DNA of 64,000 nt, taken from positions 124,001 through 188,000 of the forward strand of contig NZ_JAVIFU010000003.1 of the NCBI RefSeq assembly GCF_031157315.1. Direction: 5' to 3'. The stretch is from Paenibacillus sp. LHD-38. GTDB taxonomy: Bacteria; Bacillota; Bacilli; Paenibacillales; Paenibacillaceae. Made by a program: the position numbers and the translations under genes. The notes below the pieces were generated by a model. That model had not been told where the DNA came from. It made no database searches and saw only the letters and a program-made list of their open reading frames with translations. Below are positions 52,385 through 60,440 of this stretch, piece by piece. The stretch's first letter is position 1. Every line of letters starts with the position of its first letter.

Positions 52385-52398
52385 AGAACAAGTGTTCT
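52385..52398. promoter_or_regulatory. LexA (DinR) box 2
   Basis: AGAACAAGTGTTCT, with the inner GAAC-N4-GTTC intact and symmetric (12 of 14 consensus positions). It lies just downstream of the -10 box, at the transcription start. Confidence 0.7.
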
Positions 52399-52440
52399 AT
52401 TGATCATCGAATTCAACATTTTGAAGGAGGCCTGATCACC

Positions 52441-52665
52441 ATGAATAACATCTGCGAAAATTTCCGTTATGTAGAGAATGAACGTCCTGGACGTGACTTA
52501 ACCTTTAAGTTTTATGCCGATGGACGGCTTATTATCATTGATAATGTTGCAGAGGAGGTGATCACTCCCAAGGATTTGAAGGGTGCATGCAAGGACTTTT
52601 ACGTTCGCAGGCGAATTGCTTTTATTAAAAATCAATTACGGGCTTCACAGCTTAAATATGCTTAA
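52441..52665 (+). CDS. Uncharacterised 74-residue protein under predicted SOS control
   Basis: ATG 52441 has GGAGG ten bases upstream. Composition is mixed and charged: NFRYVENERPGRDLTFKFYA, then DGRLIIIDNVAEEVITPKDL and a basic C-terminal helix DFYVRRRIAFIKNQLR. No membrane span, so it is unlike YneA-type division inhibitors. Two LexA boxes overlap its promoter, indicating induction by DNA damage. I do not recognise a family. Confidence 0.75.
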   Translation: MNNICENFRYVENERPGRDLTFKFYADGRLIIIDNVAEEVITPKDLKGACKDFYVRRRIAFIKNQLRASQLKYA

Positions 52666-52726
52666 ATATACGTAGGAAGAGAGCTGGAGTCATTCACGCT
52701 CTCCTTTCCGTATCATCAACGATCTT

Positions 52727-52864
52727 CTATGGAAGCTGCTTATTAATTCCGTTTAGACTCGACGGGCGTTTCGCGAACTTATCTGTTTTTAGCTTTCCTG
52801 ACTGTCCGCGTAAGCCAGCATGGTTTTGACGGCTATCGTTTTTATTAATCTTATTAATTACCAA
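52727..52864 (-). CDS. Possible 45-residue basic protein
   Basis: Read by eye from TTG 52864 to TAG 52727. The start has GGAGGTGAT, a near-complete complement of the 16S rRNA end, eight bases away. The product is rich in Lys, Asn, Arg and Gly (INKNDSRQNHAGLRGQSGK, then LKTDKFAKRPSSL) with no hydrophobic span. The style recalls minor small spore proteins, but no specific match is known to me. The remaining gap up to 53009 holds only the promoter side of the HAD gene. Confidence 0.45.
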   Translation of the reverse strand: MVINKINKNDSRQNHAGLRGQSGKLKTDKFAKRPSSLNGINKQLP

Positions 52865-53009
52865 ATCAATCACCTCCGCTGTTTATGATGCCATTTTTTC
52901 TGGATAACTATGTAAAAGTTCTTGAACCTATCCGCTTACATTGACTCACCCCCTCCAATTGCGGTAGATTGATCATACAGTTTCAAGTTCCGCAAAGGAG
53001 ATCGCATAT

Positions 53010-53744
53010 ATGAAACAACAAATTATGTTTGACCTCGACGATACCCTAATACACTGTAACAAATATTTTTACTTGGTCATCGATCAGTTTATTGACGCGA
53101 TGTCAACTTGGTTCGGCAGCTCTTCTCAAGTGTCTGTCCAAGCCATTCGAGACAAGCAAATGGAGATCGACATTGCGGGTGTTGCTGTGTTCGGCTTTAA
53201 GAGCGAGCATTTCCCCCAATCGTTTGTCGATACTTACATTCACTTCTCTCATTTAACGGGACGAAAGCGTTCAACAAATGAAGAAAATTTTTTATGGAAG
53301 CTTGGTCTTAGCGTTTATGAGCATGATACCGAGCCTTATCCAAATATGGAACAAACTCTTTTCTCTCTTGCAGAAGCCGGTCATGAGCTTCATTTGTATA
53401 CCGGTGGTGAGCTGCCGATTCAGCGCAGGAAGATTGAGAAATTGAATTTAGAGCGTTATTTTGAGTCGCGCATCTACATTCGACGTCTTAAGAATAGTGA
53501 CGCGTTGGAGACGATTCTCTCTACGGGGGTCTTTGACCGAAACAGCACCTGGATGGTCGGCAACTCCATTCGAACGGATGTTGTGCCTGCGTTAACAGCA
53601 GGTATCCATGCCATTCATATGAGAGCGGTATCCGAATGGGAATATAACGTTATTCAAATTGACGTGGAACCTAAGGGCGCTTTTTTAACCCTCGATCATC
53701 TTAAGGATGTACCCGACGCGATACATGGTTACGTTAACCGATAA
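53010..53744 (+). CDS. HAD-superfamily hydrolase
   Basis: 244 residues; AAAGGAG nine bases before ATG 53010. Motif I IMFDLDDTLIHCNKYF (nucleophile and acid Asp), motif II HLYTGGELPIQ (Thr), motif III Lys in RRLKNSDALE and motif IV WMVGNSIRTDVVPALTAG. A helical cap lies between I and II. Likely a small-molecule phosphatase; substrate unknown. Monocistronic with a strong terminator. Confidence 0.9.
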   Translation: MKQQIMFDLDDTLIHCNKYFYLVIDQFIDAMSTWFGSSSQVSVQAIRDKQMEIDIAGVAVFGFKSEHFPQSFVDTYIHFSHLTGRKRSTNEENFLWKLGLSVYEHDTEPYPNMEQTLFSLAEAGHELHLYTGGELPIQRRKIEKLNLERYFESRIYIRRLKNSDALETILSTGVFDRNSTWMVGNSIRTDVVPALTAGIHAIHMRAVSEWEYNVIQIDVEPKGAFLTLDHLKDVPDAIHGYVNR

Positions 53745-53761
53745 TTTAAGCATTTTAACGA

Positions 53762-53808
53762 AAAGACCCGAATTCGTCTCATGGTGCATGAGACGAATTC
53801 GGGTCTTT
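53762..53808. terminator. Bidirectional terminator between HAD gene and topB
   Basis: 21-bp perfect stem beginning AAAGACCCGAATTCG, 5-base loop, between convergent genes. Confidence 0.92.
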
Positions 53809-53839
53809 GTTATACATTCTCACAGCTCTCTACTGCTCG

Positions 53840-56104
53840 CTACTGCTCAAGCGCCAACTCGCCAGTATCTATATTTCTAATTACGATTCTGCCCTCACTT
53901 GGCGTCCCATCTGCTAATTCAAGCTTAAGCTTCGTAGTCTTTCCCTTCTCTACTAAAGCCTTGACCTGTGAATCCGTTAAGCTCCGTCCGTAGCTTTCCT
54001 TCCAGATAACGAATTTACAGCCTTCTTTGTAATGCGAGCAGCCATAGCCCTTCCGACCCATGAATATCGATCCGCCGCAGCCCGGTCGCGGACAGGCAGC
54101 AATCGTAGCCAAGCTGCCTGTTGCAGTTGCTGTTGCAGCCGCTGCAGCGCTTTTCTTTGTTGTTCCTGAAGCCTTCGGCTTCGCGGAACGAGACCGTGCT
54201 GCTGCAGCAGGCTTGCCAGACGATCCTTTACTTGCAGCAGCTGGATCGCTTTCAAATGATGTTTTTGCCGCGCGGGACTGAATCCGTACCTTGTCTACGA
54301 TCATGGTCGCGAATTTCTTCACATTTTCCATAAATTGTCCGTCAGAAGCCGTACCTCTCGATATTTCGTTTAAACGTCTCTCCCAAAGCCCCGTCATTTC
54401 CGGCGAGGTAAGCAAGTCTATGCCTGCCCCGCGAATAAGCTCGATGGCTGTCCTGCCTTTTTGCGTGACTTGAATCTTCTTGCCCTGCATTTCGACATAG
54501 CCGACGTTTTTCAGCCTTTCAATCGTTGCAGCGCGCGTAGCAGGAGTGCCTAAGCCCGAATCCTTCATCGCATCGCGTACATCCTCGTCTTCAATCTGCT
54601 TGCCTGCGCTTTCCATCGCTTTCAGCAGTGTTCCTTCCGTGTAATGCTTTGGAGGCTGCGTATCCTTCTCTTTCACAATGGCATCTGAGCATACAATACT
54701 CTCTTCTGCATTGATCGAGAAAGGCTCATTTACTTCAATTTCTTCCTCTTCTACATCGTCTTTTTCCTTGCTTTTAGCTGTCGACTTCGCCTTTTCTTTC
54801 TTCTGATCGGCATAAATAACCTTCCAGCCCAAGCTCAGAAGCTCCTTAACCGATGTCTTGAAATTTTCGTTTTCCACCTCGGTAAGAACCGTGTGCACTT
54901 TATATTCAGCCGGCGGATAAAACTGCGACAGAAATCGCCGAACAATTAAATCATACAGCTTCTGCTCGTCGGGACTTAGTCCGTTCGCCTTACGGTTAGT
55001 CGGCAAAATAGCATGATGGTCTTCTACCTTTGTCGGGTTGCAAATAAATTTGTTTCCCTTATGCACAAGGCTCCGATTTGCTCCTTTTACAAGATCATCG
55101 TAAACCGTGCCTTGAAGGGCATTCAGCGTCTTGTGCATCTCTGGTATGTTTTGCTCCGTAACATAGTTTGAATTCGTTCTCGGATACGATATAACTTTAT
55201 GCTTCTCATAAAGCGCCTGCGCGGTGTCCAGTGTCTTCTTCGCAGAGAAAGCATACTTACCGTTAGCTTCCCGCTGCAATAGCGTAAGATCATAAAGCTT
55301 GAAGGGATACTCCTTCGTCTCTTTCACCTCGTAGGATGCAATCCTTCCCTGCTTCCCCTTGACCTTGGCAGCGATCGCTTCTACCTTCACTTGATCGGTC
55401 GCCCGCTCTCCCTGCCACATGCCTTTGTAGGTCAACTCCATTTGGGAGAAATGTCCCTCCAGCTCAAAAAACTTCAAGGACGAGAACGCCTCAATCTGCT
55501 TCTGCCGGTCATAGATAAGCGCTAAAACTGGCGTCTGCACACGGCCCACAGAGAGCAGCACATTGTGCTTGGTCGTAAATGCCCGGGAGCCATTCATCCC
55601 AATCAGCCAATCCGCTTCGCTTCTTGCCGTAGCAGCCCGCGTTAAATTCTCGTATTCGGCCCCTTCCTTCAGCTCCTCAAAGCCCTTGCGGATGGTCTCT
55701 GGCGTTAAATCCGATATCCATAACCGTTTTACCGGCTGGTTAAGCTTTAAATGACGCTGAATCAATGAAAAAATATATTGCCCCTCGCGCCCGGCGTCAC
55801 AGGAGTTTACGAGCAGATTGCTTCGCTTTGCAAGATCGCCTATGACCTTTAGCTGATCGATTGTTTTTTTGTTTGGCACAAGCTTGAACTGCGTTGGAAT
55901 AATAGGCAAATCATTTATATTCCACTTCTTATAACGGTCATCGTAAGCATCGGGCTCTGCCAGTCCAATCAAATGACCGATTGCCCATGTGATAATATAG
56001 TGTTCGCCTTCTATGTAGGAACGGTGATTTTTTGCTCTTGGATCGATTGCGGCTGCAATGTTTCGCCCCATATCTGGTTTTTCCGCAATGATTAATGTCT
56101 TCAA
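53840..56104 (-). CDS. topB: DNA topoisomerase III
   Basis: 754 residues. Toprim domain at the N-terminus (LIIAEKPDMGRNIAAAI, NSCDAGREGQYIF with D-x-D/E acidic residues), type IA core with the active-site Tyr in KVISYPRTNSNYV (about 310), DHHAILPT, GLGTPATRAATIERLKNVGY. After about 615 a low-complexity Ala/Ser/Lys linker leads to a zinc-binding end (ACPRPGCGGSIFMGRKGYGC, HYKEGCKFVIW) and a topoisomerase C-terminal repeat. TopB decatenates replication intermediates. The acidic insert DDVEEEEIEVNEPF also occurs in the middle. Confidence 0.95.
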   Translation of the reverse strand: MKTLIIAEKPDMGRNIAAAIDPRAKNHRSYIEGEHYIITWAIGHLIGLAEPDAYDDRYKKWNINDLPIIPTQFKLVPNKKTIDQLKVIGDLAKRSNLLVNSCDAGREGQYIFSLIQRHLKLNQPVKRLWISDLTPETIRKGFEELKEGAEYENLTRAATARSEADWLIGMNGSRAFTTKHNVLLSVGRVQTPVLALIYDRQKQIEAFSSLKFFELEGHFSQMELTYKGMWQGERATDQVKVEAIAAKVKGKQGRIASYEVKETKEYPFKLYDLTLLQREANGKYAFSAKKTLDTAQALYEKHKVISYPRTNSNYVTEQNIPEMHKTLNALQGTVYDDLVKGANRSLVHKGNKFICNPTKVEDHHAILPTNRKANGLSPDEQKLYDLIVRRFLSQFYPPAEYKVHTVLTEVENENFKTSVKELLSLGWKVIYADQKKEKAKSTAKSKEKDDVEEEEIEVNEPFSINAEESIVCSDAIVKEKDTQPPKHYTEGTLLKAMESAGKQIEDEDVRDAMKDSGLGTPATRAATIERLKNVGYVEMQGKKIQVTQKGRTAIELIRGAGIDLLTSPEMTGLWERRLNEISRGTASDGQFMENVKKFATMIVDKVRIQSRAAKTSFESDPAAASKGSSGKPAAAARSRSAKPKASGTTKKSAAAAATATATGSLATIAACPRPGCGGSIFMGRKGYGCSHYKEGCKFVIWKESYGRSLTDSQVKALVEKGKTTKLKLELADGTPSEGRIVIRNIDTGELALEQ

Positions 56105-56263
56105 AAGATATTCGCTCCTTCGTTAAGCAATTCGCAAGCGAGCCATTAACCCAAGCAATATTCGGCTTAAGCTAGCTCCGCACTGGATTTCCACTTTAAC
56201 ATTTTACAGACTTCCGGATCAAAATGGAATCCTTTTTGCCTAATCAGAGTATGGAAATCGCTG

Positions 56264-56308
56264 AAAAAAAATAAAACCCAAATGGACTTGTATCCCATCT
56301 GGGTTTTT
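56264..56308 (-). terminator. Terminator of the 382-residue membrane protein gene
   Basis: AAAACCCAAATGGGA-type stem with one mismatch pairing TCCCATCTGGGTTTT, T-run on the minus strand. Confidence 0.75.
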
Positions 56309-56343
56309 AATAATGGCATTTTATGAATGAATGCAGCTCGCTA

Positions 56344-57492
56344 TTATTGGCCTGGCGGGTTTTCTAAATAGCTGATAATCGATGCGAAAATAGAACGTAC
56401 GCCGTCTGACCACTTTGGATCCTCCGCATATTTACGATTGATCCATTTGAAAGGGTCTATCTCTGCCGGCCTATCCTTGCTTAGATTATACACGGTTCTT
56501 GCTGCGATTTCTGCGGATTGTTTAATATCGGTATTAAACTCCTGCCAGCTATGAAAAACATTAAAAGGATTATTGGCGATTTGTTTATGCTGCTTATTCG
56601 TTTTAGGTACAAATCCCTGCTCCTGCCCCGTAATGGCAAATAAAATAACAGGATGAATGTCGAAAGCCTGGGCAGCAGTGACGATGGCGTCAAAATACGG
56701 CTGTTCCGCTAAAACCGATGATTTGGACTCCAAAAATTGCGTCAAACGTTTACCATCAATGTCATGGTAACGCAGCTCGGCAGGAAGACCGTTCAAAGAA
56801 ACGGCAAGCGGTTCAGCAGGCTTCATCGCAACCGGCGGTTGAAGCTTATAGAGCGACGGCTTGCTTAATGACCAGCCATACAACAAGCTTGCCGCGATTA
56901 TAAACAAACAAAGAGTGCTGTAAATATACGAACGCCGGCTTGTTTTTCTCGATAAGTGATTTCGCCATTTTAATCGCGGGAGCGAAATGATCTCAGCATG
57001 AACCGAAATCGCATCCGTGCTTCCAGGTGCTACACCCTCAGCAATAAGTTTTCCTCTTAGCAGCGCCAGAATGCCATTCTCAGCAGTTATTACAGCAGTA
57101 CCCGATTGCTCCAAAGTCAAAGACAGCTCGTCCATTATACGCTGCATGAGGGGCCTCAGACAGCTTACATTAAGCTGTTTCTCTATCCAGTCATGAAGCG
57201 GATCATAGATCGTAGAATCAGTTCGATCGAGAGCTAAACAAGCCTGAAAAATATCTTCGGCTCTTACGGGCCCTTGTTTTTCCAACACAACGGTCTTTAT
57301 CAACATTTCCGTGACGGTGCGCTTTATGCTGCTCTCGAAATTCGGCAACTGCTTATGTATGATTCGTTTGACTGCATCCGCTACGATTTCCGCGCGCTTA
57401 TCCTGCGGCATCGCAGCATATTTATGTTGAACGTAGCTTCTAATGTTCCGAACGTCTATCGGTGACAGAACGTATGCTTCATCGGCTGGCAT
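56344..57492 (-). CDS. Membrane protein with glucosaminidase-like C-terminus
   Basis: 382 residues. A charged N-terminal half (about 1-185) with VLSPIDVRNIRSYVQHKYAA and helices that look cytosolic, one span YIYSTLCLFIIAASLLYGWS (about 190-209), then an outer domain: FDAIVTAAQAFDIHPVILFA, TGQEQGFVPKTNKQ, NNPFNVFHSWQEFNTDIKQS, INRKYAEDPKWSDGVRSIFA. The NNP-F-N and YAxDPxW motifs are those of LytG/AcmA-like glucosaminidases, where the Glu in a Q-E-x-G stretch is catalytic. This suggests a signalling or wall-linked enzyme anchored with a large inner domain. Confidence 0.7.
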   Translation of the reverse strand: MPADEAYVLSPIDVRNIRSYVQHKYAAMPQDKRAEIVADAVKRIIHKQLPNFESSIKRTVTEMLIKTVVLEKQGPVRAEDIFQACLALDRTDSTIYDPLHDWIEKQLNVSCLRPLMQRIMDELSLTLEQSGTAVITAENGILALLRGKLIAEGVAPGSTDAISVHAEIISLPRLKWRNHLSRKTSRRSYIYSTLCLFIIAASLLYGWSLSKPSLYKLQPPVAMKPAEPLAVSLNGLPAELRYHDIDGKRLTQFLESKSSVLAEQPYFDAIVTAAQAFDIHPVILFAITGQEQGFVPKTNKQHKQIANNPFNVFHSWQEFNTDIKQSAEIAARTVYNLSKDRPAEIDPFKWINRKYAEDPKWSDGVRSIFASIISYLENPPGQ

Positions 57493-57542
57493 GACGAATC
57501 GCCCCTTCGCGTCATCTCAAACCGATTTTACCACAAACTTCC

Positions 57543-57863
57543 TTAAAATGGTGAGCTTAGTTTTCTAATCTTTTCTTGCACATCCGGCTGCAAAATAAAA
57601 GCAGAGATTTGCTCCTTCTCACTAAACGTGAATTGATATTCGCAGTCGCAGCCTTCATCATGCGGTACCATTTGTGCAATCGTCCCATCTATCGTACAGA
57701 TCACAAGCGCCGTAAAATCGATCAGATCATCCGGGACTTCTGTCTCTGGTTCCAGTTCAAACCGCAGCATAATGTCGACCCATTGTTCATCCCTTTTCTC
57801 GATAATGGGCAGAAAGGAGCGGAACTTAAGCTCTGTTATTCGTTCTAATCCATATTTAATCAT
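57543..57863 (-). CDS. Hypothetical protein
   Basis: 106 residues from ATG 57863 (GGTGGGG seven bases upstream). Not recognised. Alternating beta-type segments: YGLERITELKFRSFLPIIEK, WVDIMLRFELEPE, LIDFTALVICTIDGTIAQMV, and HDEGCDCEYQFTFS with two Cys. Soluble, acidic. Lies between the membrane hydrolase gene and the repeat cluster. Confidence 0.65.
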   Translation of the reverse strand: MIKYGLERITELKFRSFLPIIEKRDEQWVDIMLRFELEPETEVPDDLIDFTALVICTIDGTIAQMVPHDEGCDCEYQFTFSEKEQISAFILQPDVQEKIRKLSSPF

Positions 57864-57908
57864 AGGACAACCCCACCATTCTGAACTTATCATAAGACTC
57901 TCAGCGGC

Positions 57909-58005
57909 TTAAACGACTGCTTATGCCGCCGTTCTGTAAGACATAAGCAGTCGTTTCGCTTAAATATAAACACAATATTAAGTGGTTACGTTTGAATTCT
58001 TGTAT
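57909..58005 (+). repeat. Diverged tandem copy of the dispersed repeat
   Basis: Shares with the 105-bp repeat the ordered blocks AAACG-CTG, GCCGT, AAGC--TCGTTTCGC, CACA-T, AAGTG and the closing ATTCTT-TATATCAAG. In this copy AAACGACTGCTTATG and CATAAGCAGTCGTTT form a perfect 15-bp stem (57911-57925 / 57942-57956). Confidence 0.55.
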
Positions 58006-58110
58006 ATCAAGCGTAAACGGCTGTCGCCGTCCTCAGTGGCAAAAGCTATCGTTTCGCGGAGATAAATAAGCACATTTATAAGTGAAAACTTATACATTCT
58101 TATATATCAA
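58006..58110 (+). repeat. Dispersed 105-bp repeat, copy 2
   Basis: Differs from 43087-43191 at four positions only. It follows the diverged copy head to tail, each unit ending in ATTCTTrTATATCAAG. It lies between the gltD terminator and the hypothetical gene. Confidence 0.85.
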
Positions 58111-58133
58111 GAAAAGCGCCCGAAGGCGCTTCT
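58105..58133 (-). terminator. Terminator of gltD
   Basis: AAGCGCC / GGCGCTT stem with a CGAA (minus strand TTCG) tetraloop, then TTTCTT on the minus strand. Confidence 0.85.
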
Positions 58134-58177
58134 CTTCATGCTTATTAAGCTATTCTTGCCGACTTCTATTTCATCCA

Positions 58178-59662
58178 TTAAGGAAGCATCGAAGTTCCCA
58201 TCAAATACTTGTCTACCTCGCGGGCTGCTTCGCGGCCCTCGTTAATTGCCCATACAACCAAGCTTTGTCCGCGGCGCATATCGCCTGCAGCAAATACTTT
58301 ATCGACATTTGTCGTATATTTCCCATATCTTGCTTTTACATTAGTACGTTTGTCTTGCGCAAGGCCAAGTTGTTCGATCAGCGTCGTTTCAGGTCCTTCA
58401 AAGCCTACTGCGATGAATACGAGATCTGCAGGCCATACTTTTTCTGTTCCTGGAATTTCGCTATATATTTTACGACCAGTTTCATCAACTGTGCGTTCAA
58501 TTTGAACGGTATGAAGTTCTTTCAGGTTTCCGTTTCCGTCACCGACAAATTTCTTAGTTAATACGGAGAATGCCCGAGGATCTTCGCCAAATAGTGCTTT
58601 CGCTTCTTCTTGAGCATAATCAAGCGTGTAAACATTCGGGAATTGCGGCCAAGGATTGTTTAGGCTATCACGCTCCAGCGGAGCTTTGGCATGCGTACCG
58701 AATTGCGTAACCGACTTACAGCCATGGCGCAAAGCAGTTGCTACGCAGTCTGTACCCGTGTCGCCGCCGCCAATAACGATAACGTCCTTGTCTTTTGCGG
58801 AAATATAGTTCCCATCCTCAAGATTGGAATCAAGGTAGCTCTTAATTGTGCCATTGAGATAATCCATCGCCATGTGAACGCCGTTCAAGTCGCGGCCTTC
58901 CATCTCAACGTCGCGCGCTCTTGTAGAACCGCCGCAAAGTACAACAGCGTCAAAGTTTTCAACAAGCTCGTTAGCAGTAATATCTTTGCCGATTTCCGTA
59001 TTGGTTACAAACTCAACGCCTTCTGCAGTCATCAAATCAACACGGCGCTGAACCACATGCTTCTCCAGCTTCATTGTAGGAATTCCGTAAGTGAGCAAGC
59101 CGCCGATGCGGTCTGCGCGTTCATATACGGTTACGGTATGACCTGCTTTGTTAAGCTGGGCAGCCGTTGCCATACCCGCAGGTCCTGAACCTACGACAGC
59201 TATACGTTTGCCTGTGCGTACTTTCGGCGGCTGCGGAACGACCCAGCCTTCATCAAATCCGCGATCTATGATCGCTTGTTCAATGGTTTTGATAGTAACT
59301 GCATCGCCAATCAATCCAACCGTACAAGATCCCTCACATGGAGCCGGACAAACGCGGCCTGTGAATTCCGGGAAGTTATTCGTTTTATGCAGACGGTCAA
59401 GCGCTTCGCGCCACAACCCGCGATAAATCAAGTTATTCCACTCCGGAATCAAATTGTTTACTGGACAACCCGAAACAGAGCCTGCAAGTTCGATTCCTGT
59501 ATGGCAATATGGCGTACCACAGTCCATGCAACGAGCTCCCTGCGTCTTTAGCTGTTCATCTGAAAAATGCTTATGAAACTCTTGCCAGTCCTTGATACGC
59601 TCCAGCGGGTCGCGATCGGCCGGCAGTTCGCGTTGATATTCCATAAAACCAGTAGGTGTAGA
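58178..59662 (-). CDS. gltD: Glutamate synthase small subunit (NADPH-GOGAT beta chain)
   Basis: 494 residues from ATG 59662 (GGAGG ten bases upstream). Fe-S Cys clusters ARCMDCGTPYCHTG and NFPEFTGRVCPAPCEGSC, FAD motif IAVVGSGPAGMATAAQL, GGLLTYGIPTMKLEK, NADPH motif VIVIGGGDTGTDCVATALRH, and FAAGDMRRGQSLVVWAINEG. It feeds electrons to GltB for making glutamate from glutamine and 2-oxoglutarate. No gltB lies upstream within the window (folA is next), so it may be a separated gltD or serve another partner. Confidence 0.92.
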   Translation of the reverse strand, partial: STPTGFMEYQRELPADRDPLERIKDWQEFHKHFSDEQLKTQGARCMDCGTPYCHTGIELAGSVSGCPVNNLIPEWNNLIYRGLWREALDRLHKTNNFPEFTGRVCPAPCEGSCTVGLIGDAVTIKTIEQAIIDRGFDEGWVVPQPPKVRTGKRIAVVGSGPAGMATAAQLNKAGHTVTVYERADRIGGLLTYGIPTMKLEKHVVQRRVDLMTAEGVEFVTNTEIGKDITANELVENFDAVVLCGGSTRARDVEMEGRDLNGVHMAMDYLNGTIKSYLDSNLEDGNYISAKDKDVIVIGGGDTGTDCVATALRHGCKSVTQFGTHAKAPLERDSLNNPWPQFPNVYTLDYAQEEAKALFGEDPRAFSVLTKKFVGDGNGNLKELHTVQIERTVDETGRKIYSEIPGTEKVWPADLVFIAVGFEGPETTLIEQLGLAQDKRTNVKARYGKYTTNVDKVFAAGDMRRGQSLVVWAINEGREAAREVDKYLMGTSMLP

Positions 59663-59912
59663 CATGATCGCATTTCCTCCATCCATATTTCCCGTTAACC
59701 TATGTTTCAATTCTCTTCAAACTATATCGGGAATCAGCCAAATATTCAATAACAAACTTTCTCAAAAACGAATATTTTGTCAAAAGCACTCGTTTACTAT
59801 TTTACAACATCCTAGCATTCAAGTGCTAAAATCGTTAATGGATTATCCGTACAATCATTTGCACTTTATGACATATCGTTCGTCAAATGTTCGCTTTTAG
59901 CCCCAAAGGCAA

Positions 59913-60407
59913 CTAGGATTGCCGGATAAACGTCTGAAACGTAAAGGAATACTTATTCTTTTCGTCGCTGTCCCGCGCTCCGAATTCCACTTTCTTCCAT
60001 TCCGTTTCTGAGAATGCTGGAAAAAACGCATCCCCGCCCTCAATTTCGACATTGACTTCCGTGAGCAATATCTTATCCGCAAACGGAAGGAATTGAGCGT
60101 AGATATCAGCCCCGCCAATCACAATCAGCTCATTTCCATTATATCGCTCAAGTGCTTCCTCAACCGAATGGACAATTTCACAACCCTCTGGATGAAAATC
60201 GTTTTGACGCGTCAAAACGACATTCTGGCGATCTTTCAGCGGCTTAGGGAGCGATTCGAACGTCTTCCTCCCCATCAACACGGTTTTCCCTAATGTAGAT
60301 TTCGTGAAAAATGCCATTTCCGCTGGCAGGCGCCAGGGAAGTTTGTTACCAATGCCGATTGTACGGTTTCGATCCATTGCTGCAATTAGTGTGACAGCCA
60401 TCCTCAT
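59913..60407 (-). CDS. folA: Dihydrofolate reductase
   Basis: 164 residues from ATG 60407 (AAAGG five bases upstream; ATG 60401 is an alternative). VTLIAAMDRNRTIGIGNKLP with the W-R-L-P-A-E-M substrate Glu, TVLMGRKTFESLPKPL, NVVLTRQNDF, ELIVIGGADIYAQFLP and LLTEVNVEIEGGDAFFPAF. Reduces dihydrofolate to tetrahydrofolate, renewing the cofactor used by the ThyA encoded just upstream, 34 bases away. Confidence 0.95.
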   Translation of the reverse strand: MRMAVTLIAAMDRNRTIGIGNKLPWRLPAEMAFFTKSTLGKTVLMGRKTFESLPKPLKDRQNVVLTRQNDFHPEGCEIVHSVEEALERYNGNELIVIGGADIYAQFLPFADKILLTEVNVEIEGGDAFFPAFSETEWKKVEFGARDSDEKNKYSFTFQTFIRQS

Positions 60408-60440
60408 CTGCACCTTTCTATCTATAGACTTATCTTTGCT

